NCBI GenBank assembly: GCA_046593875.1
Contig: JBKJQQ010000240.1
Coordinates: forward strand, 1 to 11,774
Source of the DNA: SCTD01 sp046593875
Lineage (GTDB): Bacteria > Actinomycetota > Actinomycetes > Mycobacteriales > SCTD01
Reading direction: 5' to 3'
Length of the DNA: 11,774 bases
Shown: piece by piece, positions 6,294 to 11,774 of the stretch
How positions within the stretch are numbered: position 1 is the first letter of the stretch
How the letters are laid out: every line of letters starts with the position of its first letter
Made by a program: the position numbers and the translations under genes
Notes under the pieces: generated by a model
Databases searched by the model: none
Told to the model about the DNA's origin: nothing
The model's input: the letters and a program-made list of their open reading frames with translations, nothing else

Positions 6294-8011
6294 GCCAGCT
6301 CCCGGTGGCCGACGCGCGCCAGGTGCGGACCTACGCCACCGGCCTGGCCCGGCGGCACCCGCGCGCCCTCGGCCTGTCCCTGGGGCTCTACGCCGCCGCC
6401 GCTCTCGCCGGACTGGTCGCGCCCCGGCTGCTCGGCGCCCTGGTCGAGGCCGTCGAGAAGGGCACGACCAGCGGCTACGTCGACAGGGTGGCGCTGCTGC
6501 TCGCCGGCGCCGTCCTGCTGCAGACGGTGCTCACGAAGTGGTCCCGGACGATCTCGCTGGTCCTGGCCGAGGAGGTCTTCGCCGACCTGCGCGAGGACTT
6601 CCTCGAGCGGGTGGTCGCGCTGCCGCTGTCGACGGTCGAGCGGGCTGGGTCCGGCGACCTGCTGAGCCGCACCACCTCCGACGTCGACACCCTCGCCAAG
6701 ACCGTGCGCTACGCCGTGCCCGAGGTCCTCGTCGCCACGGTGACCTCGGTGCTGACGATCGGCGCGGCCTTCCTGGTGTCCCCGCCGGTCGCCAGCGCGA
6801 TGCTGCTGTCTGCGCCGGTGCTGTTCCTCTCCACCCGCTGGTACCTGCGCCGCGCTCCGGACGGCTACCTGCGCGAGCGCGCGGCGTACGCCGTCGTCAC
6901 CGCCGGCATCGCCGAGAACGCGGAGAGCGCGCGCACGGTGGAGTCGCTGCGGCGGCAGGACGTGCGGCGGCAGCGCAGCGACGACGACATCCGGCACGCC
7001 TACGGCACCGAGCTCTACACCCTGCGGCTGCGCACGATCTGGTTCCCGCTGGTGGACCTGTCGTTCGTGCTGCCGCTGGTCAGCGTCGTCCTGCTCGGCG
7101 GCTACCTCTACACCCGAGGCATCGCCTCGCTCGGCGAGGTCACCACGGTCGCGCTGTACGTGCAGCTGCTGCTGGACCCGCTCGACCGGCTGCTCGGCTG
7201 GCTGGACGAGCTGCAGGTCGGCGCGTCCTCGCTGGCAAGGCTGATCGGCGTCGCGGAGGTGCCGGACGACCGCTCCCCCAGCGGGCAGGCGCCGGTGGGC
7301 GAGGACCTCACGGCCGACGACGTCCGCTTCTCCTACCGCGACGGCCACGACGTGCTGCACGGCCTGGACCTCGCGGTCCGGCCGGGCGAGCGGCTGGCCG
7401 TCGTGGGGCCGTCCGGTGCGGGCAAGTCGACCCTCGGACGGCTGCTCGCCGGCGTGCACGGCCCGCGCACCGGCAGCGTCACCCTGGGCGGCGTGCCGAT
7501 GCTGGACCTGCCGCTGGAGCAGCTGCGCACCGAGGTCTCCCTCGTCACGCAGGAGCACCACGTCTTCGTCGGCACGCTGCGCGAGAACCTGCTGCTGGCG
7601 CGCGAGGACGCGACCGACACGCAGGTGCGCGCTGCCCTCGACGCGGTCGACTGGTCCCACGACGTCGACCTCGACACCGCGGTGGGAGCAGGCGGTCTCG
7701 CGCTGTCGCCGGCGCAGGCGCAGCAGGTCGCCCTGGCCCGCCTCGTGCTGGCCGACCCGCACACCCTGGTGCTCGACGAGGCCACCTCCCTGCTCGATCC
7801 GCGTGCGGCCCGGCACCTGGAGCGGTCCCTGGCCGCGGTCGTCACCGGTCGTACCGTGATCGCCATCGCCCACCGCCTGCACACCGCGTCCGACGCCGAC
7901 CGGGTCGCCGTCGTGGAGGACGGCCGCGTCACCGAGCTCGGCAGCCACGACGAGCTGCTCGCGCTCGGTGGCTCCTACGCCGCGCTCTGGGCCTCCTGGC
8001 AGTCCGCGTGA
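6290..8011 (+). CDS. ABC exporter half-transporter with intact Walker A and degenerate signature (subunit 2)
   Basis: This 573-residue type I ABC exporter half is the partner of the preceding gene product, which it overlaps by 4 bases (ATGA). The membrane domain covers about 25-320, with helices near 28-48, 66-83, 145-182 and 250-292. The ATPase domain (about 338-573) has the A-loop Tyr (FSYRD, Y349), Walker A GPSGAGKST (373-381), Q-loop Q421 (VTQEHHVF), Walker B LVLDEATS (493-500) and switch H528 (AIAHRLHT). The signature is altered: residues 472-479 read LSPAQAQQ instead of LSGGQRQR. In a heterodimer its Walker A would face the intact signature of subunit 1, giving one working site, while its own broken signature faces the lost Walker A. 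This is the arrangement known for asymmetric exporters such as TM287/288, though more extreme here. Substrate and direction cannot be read, but export is expected from the family. Confidence 0.93.
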   Translation: MSQLPVADARQVRTYATGLARRHPRALGLSLGLYAAAALAGLVAPRLLGALVEAVEKGTTSGYVDRVALLLAGAVLLQTVLTKWSRTISLVLAEEVFADLREDFLERVVALPLSTVERAGSGDLLSRTTSDVDTLAKTVRYAVPEVLVATVTSVLTIGAAFLVSPPVASAMLLSAPVLFLSTRWYLRRAPDGYLRERAAYAVVTAGIAENAESARTVESLRRQDVRRQRSDDDIRHAYGTELYTLRLRTIWFPLVDLSFVLPLVSVVLLGGYLYTRGIASLGEVTTVALYVQLLLDPLDRLLGWLDELQVGASSLARLIGVAEVPDDRSPSGQAPVGEDLTADDVRFSYRDGHDVLHGLDLAVRPGERLAVVGPSGAGKSTLGRLLAGVHGPRTGSVTLGGVPMLDLPLEQLRTEVSLVTQEHHVFVGTLRENLLLAREDATDTQVRAALDAVDWSHDVDLDTAVGAGGLALSPAQAQQVALARLVLADPHTLVLDEATSLLDPRAARHLERSLAAVVTGRTVIAIAHRLHTASDADRVAVVEDGRVTELGSHDELLALGGSYAALWASWQSA

Positions 8012-8640
8012 CGTCCCGGCCGGCAGCCGGTGGTGGCCGCTGGGTGACGACGTCGCCGGAGCGGCTGCAGCGCTGGCTGGACGGCTTCGGGACGAGGCAC
8101 GGGCCGGTATCGCGGACCTTCGACGACACCGTCGTACGGCTGCTCGGCGAGGACGGTGCCGTCGCCGAGGTCGAGGTGCCGTTCCCTCCCCTGACCGGCG
8201 GGCTGGTCGAGCACGTCCTGAGAGACCGGCGGATCGGCGTGCTGCTGGTGCGCCTGGGCGGCTGCGCGTGCGGCGTCTTCGCCGGGCCGAAGCTGGTGAG
8301 CTCGAAGATCACCACGAGGCAGGTGCACGGCCGGATCCAGGCGGGAGGTCAGTCGCAGCAGCGCTTCTCGCGCCGACGCGACGGTCAGGTGCGGGTCATG
8401 CACCAGGCCAGCGCCGACACCGCCGTCCGAGTGCTGCTCCCGGAGGCGGCCACGCTGGACGCGCTGATCGTGGGCGGCGAGCGGACTGCCGTCGACGCGG
8501 TGCTCGCCGACCGCCGGCTCGAGCCGCTGCGCCCGCTGGTCACCGGCCGGCGGCTCGACGGCCCGGACCCTCGGCAGAAGGTGCTCGAGGCGTCGTACGA
8601 CCAGGCCCGCGAGGTCTGGATCCGCGTCCTCGACCCCTGA
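8008..8640 (+). CDS. VLRF1-family (acVLRF1) peptidyl-tRNA hydrolase
   Basis: This 210-residue protein looks like an actinobacterial Vms1-like release factor. Vms1/ANKZF1 and its relatives (VLRF1 clade of the eRF1 fold) cleave peptidyl-tRNA on stalled large ribosomal subunits, using a GxxQ-type loop. The hallmark here is residues 113-124, GGQSQQRFSRRR, followed by a short central segment and a C-terminal part ending in SYDQAREVWIRVLDP. Residues 76-100 (IGVLLVRLGGCACGVFAGPKLVSSK) form the beta hairpin ahead of the loop. The GTG start shares GTGA with the ABC subunit 2 stop, implying coupled translation; a second GTG at 8044 (12 codons in) is an alternative start. The stop codon lies inside the convergent hairpin at 8636-8654. 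Family assignment rests on my recollection of the motif and overall pattern; the activity in this organism is inferred. Confidence 0.82.
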   Translation: MTSRPAAGGGRWVTTSPERLQRWLDGFGTRHGPVSRTFDDTVVRLLGEDGAVAEVEVPFPPLTGGLVEHVLRDRRIGVLLVRLGGCACGVFAGPKLVSSKITTRQVHGRIQAGGQSQQRFSRRRDGQVRVMHQASADTAVRVLLPEAATLDALIVGGERTAVDAVLADRRLEPLRPLVTGRRLDGPDPRQKVLEASYDQAREVWIRVLDP

Positions 8641-8654
8641 CCCGCGGGGTCAGG
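8636..8654. terminator. Convergent bidirectional hairpin spanning both stop codons
   Basis: CCTGACCC (8636-8643) pairs with GGGTCAGG (8647-8654) across a 3-base loop. The hairpin includes the TGA of the VLRF1 gene (8638-8640) and the TGA of the cupin gene (8652-8650 on the minus strand). Only 9 bases separate the two coding regions, so this compact hairpin could stop transcription from both sides. There is no T-run. Confidence 0.5.
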
Positions 8655-9042
8655 ACTGCGGTGGCTCGTCCTTGCCGGCGGCCTCGAGCCGGTCGGCCTG
8701 CTCCCTGGTCGCGTGCACTGCGCCCTCGGCGTGGTCCGGCGGGCCGTACACGGTGTAGAGGACGAGCGGGTTCGGGCCCGTGTTGAGGAAGTTGTGCGTG
8801 AGACCCGCTGGGACGACGACGATGTCGCCCGCCTTGACCTTGCGCTCCTTGCCCGACACGACGGCCTTCCCGATGCCGCTCACGAAGGACAGGATCTGGT
8901 CGGTGTCGTCGTGCACCTCCTCACCGATCTCCCCCTCCGGCGGGATCGTCATGATCACCAGCTGGGTGTGCTCGCCGGTCCACAGGACCCGGCGGAAGTC
9001 GGCACTCTGCTCGGCCACGGTCGCGATCTCGAAATGCTCCAT
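8650..9042 (-). CDS. Small single-domain cupin protein
   Basis: This is a 130-residue single cupin barrel. Cupin motif 1 is at about residues 40-59 (GEEVHDDTDQILSFVSGIG): the first His (H44) is present, the second position of the usual HxH is Asp (D46), and Gln (Q49) takes the place of the usual Glu. Motif 2 is at 72-87 (GDIVVVPAGLTHNFLN) and supplies H83. A metal site built from H44, Q49 and H83, with D46 or D48 as a fourth ligand, is plausible. After the barrel comes the segment TVYGPPDHAEGAVHATREQAD and a charged tail. Such proteins may be enzymes or small-molecule-binding or storage proteins, and the sequence does not say which. ATG 9042 is preceded by a purine-rich GGGGAAG about 11 bases upstream. 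It lies 29 bases downstream of the secreted propeller gene on the same strand, so the two may share a transcript. Confidence 0.9.
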   Translation of the reverse strand: MEHFEIATVAEQSADFRRVLWTGEHTQLVIMTIPPEGEIGEEVHDDTDQILSFVSGIGKAVVSGKERKVKAGDIVVVPAGLTHNFLNTGPNPLVLYTVYGPPDHAEGAVHATREQADRLEAAGKDEPPQS

Positions 9043-9071
9043 GCAGGACCGCTTCCCCACCGCGCCCCCGG

Positions 9072-11405
9072 TCACGCCCGGCGGCGTCGCCAGACTGCGG
9101 CAGCACCGCTCACCAGGGCGACGGCCAGCAGCGGCAGGCCGAGACCGCCGGTAGCCGGCAGGCGCCCACCGCCGCCCGGCTGGGCGGTGTCCGGCGCGGC
9201 AGCCGGCGGCGGTGCCGCCACGACCGTGCCGGGCGTGCTGCCGGCGGCCTGCAGCACGAAGTCCATCGCCGCGCTGTTGTCTGCCTGGGTGAGGAAGGTC
9301 TGCTCGACCCGGCTCGTCGGCAGCTGGTAGGAGAAGGTCCACGCCGAGGCGTCGTAGACACGCGATCCCGTCACCGCGGGCACCTCCTCCGGCCGCTGCT
9401 CGGGACCCTGCGGACCGGCCAGCGCCTCAATCGCCGAGCGCGGGACGGACAGCCGGATCGTGCCCGCGTCCTCGTCCACATCGCCCTTGATCGGGATCTC
9501 GCCCTTGTAGGTCTGCAGGTTGCCCTGCGGATTGCGCCGGGTCGTCGTGTAGTCGTTGTAGCCGAAGCGCCATCCGCCGGCCGCCGGCTCGTAGAACGCG
9601 GTCGCCCCACCGGGCTGGTAGCCGTCGAAGAAGCGGAACACGTACAGCAGCGAGCTCGCCTGCAGACCGGTCAGCGCGTTCGTCAGGGCGGCGGGCTTGA
9701 GGTCGTCGTACGCCATCGTGACGGTGAAGCCGCCGTCCTGGACGGGCTCGCCGGACTCGAGGTCGACCTCCGGACCGACCTGGACGTCGAGCAGGTCGAG
9801 GGCCGGCACGTTGTCGCCGCCGGGCAGCTGCGTGGTCGGACTGCCGAGGACGCCGTCGCGCACGGTCCAGCGACCCAGCGCGTCGCCCGGCTTGTCGGCG
9901 GTCCGGGTCCGCACCACCGGCGGTCCGGTGAGGGTCGTGCCCCCGTTGCTCGGCCCGGCCCGCTGGAGGACCGACACCGGTGCGGCGATGTTGCCCGTGG
10001 CGTCGCCCGGCTTCTTGGCCGCCTGGTTGAAGACGATCAGCAGCCGCTCGCTGACGGGGTCGAAGGTCATCGTGAAGTAGTCGACGAGCGAGCGGTCCGC
10101 GCTGTTGATCGTGCAGGCCAGGCCGGCCAGGCAGATCGAGTCGTAGTGGTTGGGGTGCGTCGTGGCCCGGGCCTGGTCGATCTGCGGGTCCGCGGCGAAG
10201 GCGTCCAGCGTCTGGCTGACGTAGACGTGCCAGGTGGCCTTGAACGCACCGCTGTCCGGACTGCCCACCGACGGGGTGCCGTAGTAGGCGACCGCCACGC
10301 GACCGGGCGCACCGCCCGCGGCCACCCACGGCATGACCGTCGTCTCGATGCCCTCGCGGTTGACGCGGATCTTCTTGGTGAAGCCCGGGTTGACGTTGTT
10401 CATCTCCGAGGCCGACACCGGGTTCGGGCCCTTGCACTTGGCGACGTCCGCCGCGCGCAGCGCGACGAGGTAGGTGTCCCGCTGCCCGCCCTTCTCGGTG
10501 TAGGTCACGTAGATGTTGCCGGCGCTGTCGTGGTCCGCGGCGACGAAGCCGGCGGTCGGGTCGACCTCGGCGTCGACGGCGAGGCACTGCGAGAAGGTCT
10601 CGCCGCCGTCCAGGCTCAGGGCGAGCTTGACGAGATTGCCGTTGTTGTAGGGGAAGTAGACGACGTCCTTGTCGGCGGGCACGCCGGGGACCACGCCCTC
10701 CTTGATGGCGCGGAGCTGACCGAGCCGGTTGCCGTCCGAGGCCGCGGCGTACTGCGGGCCGAAGGTGAGCCCGCCGTCGGTGGACTTCTGGATGACCTGG
10801 GTGCCGCCGAGGACGGTGTTGTAGTTGAGGAAGACGGTCTTGTCGTCGGTGAACTCGAGCCACTGGCGGTCGACGATCGACTGCTGGTTGAACTTCTCCA
10901 GGCCGTTCTGGTCGGGCGAGCGCTGCAGCGTGCGGCCGTTGTCGGGCGAGGTGAAGGTCGAGAAGCCGGTCAGCGGGCCCAGCCCGTTGAAGGCCAGCTG
11001 GCGGTTGCCGTCGGCGTTGACGTCCTGCCCCGTGCCGATCGCGCAGTCGCCGCCGCCCTGCGCCGTGCCGGTCTCGCCGAACGGGGCTGTGCCCAGCGGG
11101 CGCCAGGTCTCCCCGCCGTCGACGGACACCGAGCCGTGGTCGGTGCCGTTGGACGCGCCGTTGGTGCCGCAGCTGTAGAGCACGCCGGAGCGGTCGGCGA
11201 ACGCAGCGGACTCGCCCTGCGAGCGCTGCGGGTCGGTCACCAGGCTGGCGCCGAACTCCAGGCCGCGGTCGACCGTCGGCCCGGCGGGGACGGGCGCCGG
11301 CTCCTCCGTCATCGCCGCGACGGGACCGCCGGGCAGGACGAGCAGCGCGAGGGCGAGCGAGGTGGCGCTGGTGAGCGCGAGGGCGGCGCGCAGGCGGTGC
11401 TGCAT
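9072..11405 (-). CDS. Secreted Asp-box (sialidase-like) beta-propeller protein with LPXTG anchor
   Basis: This 777-residue exported, probably wall-attached protein starts with a signal peptide (MQHRLRAALAL, a hydrophobic core, cleavage likely near PVAA at 29-32). Four Asp-box repeats follow: SVDGGETW (94-101), SPDNGRTL (153-160), STDGGLTF (208-215) and SLDGGETF (264-271), the pattern of sialidase/BNR propellers. Residues about 536-710 look like a separate beta-sandwich (YVFRFFDGY, GWRFGYNDYT, AGTIRLSVPRSAI) reminiscent of CBM9/DOMON-like domains. A Pro/Ala/Gly linker leads to LPATG (749-753), a hydrophobic helix and an Arg-rich tail, a classic sortase signal. The mature part has six cysteines (79, 121, 274, 324, 425, 431), which could form disulfides. 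No FRIP motif was seen, so sialidase activity is doubtful. ATG 11405 is fixed by GGAGGA five bases upstream; an in-frame ATG at 11615 would put 70 non-signal-like residues first. Confidence 0.9.
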   Translation of the reverse strand: MQHRLRAALALTSATSLALALLVLPGGPVAAMTEEPAPVPAGPTVDRGLEFGASLVTDPQRSQGESAAFADRSGVLYSCGTNGASNGTDHGSVSVDGGETWRPLGTAPFGETGTAQGGGDCAIGTGQDVNADGNRQLAFNGLGPLTGFSTFTSPDNGRTLQRSPDQNGLEKFNQQSIVDRQWLEFTDDKTVFLNYNTVLGGTQVIQKSTDGGLTFGPQYAAASDGNRLGQLRAIKEGVVPGVPADKDVVYFPYNNGNLVKLALSLDGGETFSQCLAVDAEVDPTAGFVAADHDSAGNIYVTYTEKGGQRDTYLVALRAADVAKCKGPNPVSASEMNNVNPGFTKKIRVNREGIETTVMPWVAAGGAPGRVAVAYYGTPSVGSPDSGAFKATWHVYVSQTLDAFAADPQIDQARATTHPNHYDSICLAGLACTINSADRSLVDYFTMTFDPVSERLLIVFNQAAKKPGDATGNIAAPVSVLQRAGPSNGGTTLTGPPVVRTRTADKPGDALGRWTVRDGVLGSPTTQLPGGDNVPALDLLDVQVGPEVDLESGEPVQDGGFTVTMAYDDLKPAALTNALTGLQASSLLYVFRFFDGYQPGGATAFYEPAAGGWRFGYNDYTTTRRNPQGNLQTYKGEIPIKGDVDEDAGTIRLSVPRSAIEALAGPQGPEQRPEEVPAVTGSRVYDASAWTFSYQLPTSRVEQTFLTQADNSAAMDFVLQAAGSTPGTVVAAPPPAAAPDTAQPGGGGRLPATGGLGLPLLAVALVSGAAAVWRRRRA
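9147..9161 (-). other. LPXTG cell-wall sorting motif (LPATG)
   Basis: These bases encode LPATG, followed by a hydrophobic stretch (GLGLPLLAVALVSGAAAVW) and the tail RRRRA, which together form the full sortase recognition arrangement. A sortase would cut between Thr and Gly and join the protein to peptidoglycan. No sortase gene is present in the window, so a housekeeping sortase elsewhere would have to act. Confidence 0.85.
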
Positions 11406-11410
11406 GGGGG

Positions 11411-11416
11411 TCCTCC
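11411..11416 (-). promoter_or_regulatory. Strong ribosome binding site for the propeller gene
   Basis: On the minus strand GGAGGA lies 5 bases before ATG 11405. It is the clearest Shine-Dalgarno sequence in the window and decides the start, since the codons after this ATG encode a good signal peptide. Confidence 0.8.
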
Positions 11417-11614
11417 AGGACGTCCGGTTCGTGCAGGCTTCGCCGCGGGCGTCACGTTCCCTGCCTCCTGGAGCCTGCGGTACGACGGCGCCGCCCGTGC
11501 AGGCGGCCCCGTCACGGCCCGGCCAGCCGCTCCGCTGCGCGCGTCGCACGGTCGACGGGATGACCGCTCTGTGCCGCCGCACCCTGCGCAAGGGGGCTGT
11601 GGCCACCTGCGGCA

Positions 11615-11643
11615 CCGGCCTGCTCGCCGACGGGCAGGTCCGG
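11615..11643 (-). terminator. Possible hairpin terminator after the gene at the window's right edge
   Basis: CCGGCCTGC (11615-11623) can pair with GCAGG-T-CCGG (11634-11643), nine pairs with one bulged base and a 10-base loop. It lies 16 bases past the stop of the truncated minus-strand gene. No T-run follows. The rest of the 254-base gap between 11405 and 11660 must hold the promoter of the propeller gene, but no clear -35/-10 pair was seen. Confidence 0.3.
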
Positions 11644-11659
11644 CCCGCCTGACCGTCAG

Positions 11660-11774
11660 CTAGGAGAGCTCGTCCAGCCCGGCCGTGGCCATGCCGGACC
11701 AGGTGCCGTCCACGAGGTGGGCCAGCACGACGAGGTCGCGCAGCTCGCCGGACTTGTCGCGGACGTGGTCGCGC
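11660..11774 (-). CDS. 3' end of an unidentified gene (C-terminal 37 residues)
   Basis: Reading the minus strand from the right edge, codons run from 11773 to a TAG at 11662-11660 without interruption. The visible residues include RDHVRDKSGELRDLVVLAH and end in GLDELS. All 38 codons, including the stop, have G or C in the third position, which matches the neighbouring real genes and is unlikely for a shadow frame. The start lies outside the window, so the gene is cut by the edge. I do not recognise the family: the fragment looks like a soluble, mostly helical C-terminus with balanced charges. Confidence 0.7.
   Translation of the reverse strand, partial: RDHVRDKSGELRDLVVLAHLVDGTWSGMATAGLDELS

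Noticed and set aside
11406..11615. Extended N-terminus of the propeller protein starting at ATG 11615
   Set aside because: The strong GGAGGA site and a proper signal peptide belong to ATG 11405. The 70 extra residues are Arg-rich with no signal sequence.
11560..11652. Small plus-strand open frame of 30 codons (MTALCRRTLRKG...)
   Set aside because: It has no ribosome site and no recognisable family, and it overlaps the likely terminator of the right-edge gene.
10146..11663. Plus-strand open frame of 505 codons opposite the propeller gene
   Set aside because: The opposite strand encodes a signal peptide, Asp boxes and an LPATG signal; this frame shows only repetitive Val/Gly/Asp/Arg composition and no domain.

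Overview
This is a very GC-rich stretch (roughly three quarters G+C by eye, with third codon positions almost all G or C) from an actinobacterium. Three things point there: an acVLRF1-type peptidyl-tRNA hydrolase, a PspC-type sensor kinase with a NarL/LuxR-type regulator, and an LPXTG-anchored secreted protein. No tRNA, rRNA, CRISPR array, insertion sequence or phage gene was seen. The window reads as chromosomal backbone with some lineage-specific content.

Left part (1-4521): a divergent envelope-sensing locus. On the minus strand, reading 3169 down to 1, are a PspC-domain sensor histidine kinase, a LuxR-type response regulator, a UbiA-family prenyltransferase and a small hydrophobic protein. 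They are so tightly spaced (overlap or gaps of 1-13 bases) that they look like one operon. On the plus strand, from 3282, are a PspC membrane protein with a LiaF-like ('toastrack') C-terminus and an overlapping 60-residue two-helix membrane protein. The 112-base divergent promoter carries an inverted repeat TCAGGG-N5-CCCTGA plus further copies of the half site, a natural candidate operator for the regulator. The layout matches three-component envelope-stress systems of the LiaFSR/EsrISR kind. The unusual part is the prenyltransferase and small membrane protein joined to it.

Middle (4530-8640): a perfect 16-bp hairpin ends the plus-strand pair. It is followed by a plus-strand operon of two ABC exporter half-transporters and a VLRF1-family peptidyl-tRNA hydrolase, joined by ATGA and GTGA overlaps. 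The two half-transporters are complementary: the first has lost Walker A, the Q-loop glutamine and the switch histidine but keeps LSGGQ, while the second keeps those residues but has a broken signature motif. They should form a heterodimer with one working ATP site.

Right part (8636-11774): the operon meets a convergent minus-strand pair at a short hairpin that includes the stop codons of both facing genes. The pair is a small cupin protein and, 29 bases upstream of it, a large secreted Asp-box (sialidase-like) beta-propeller protein with an LPATG cell-wall sorting signal. The last 115 bases hold the 3' end of another minus-strand gene that runs out of the window.
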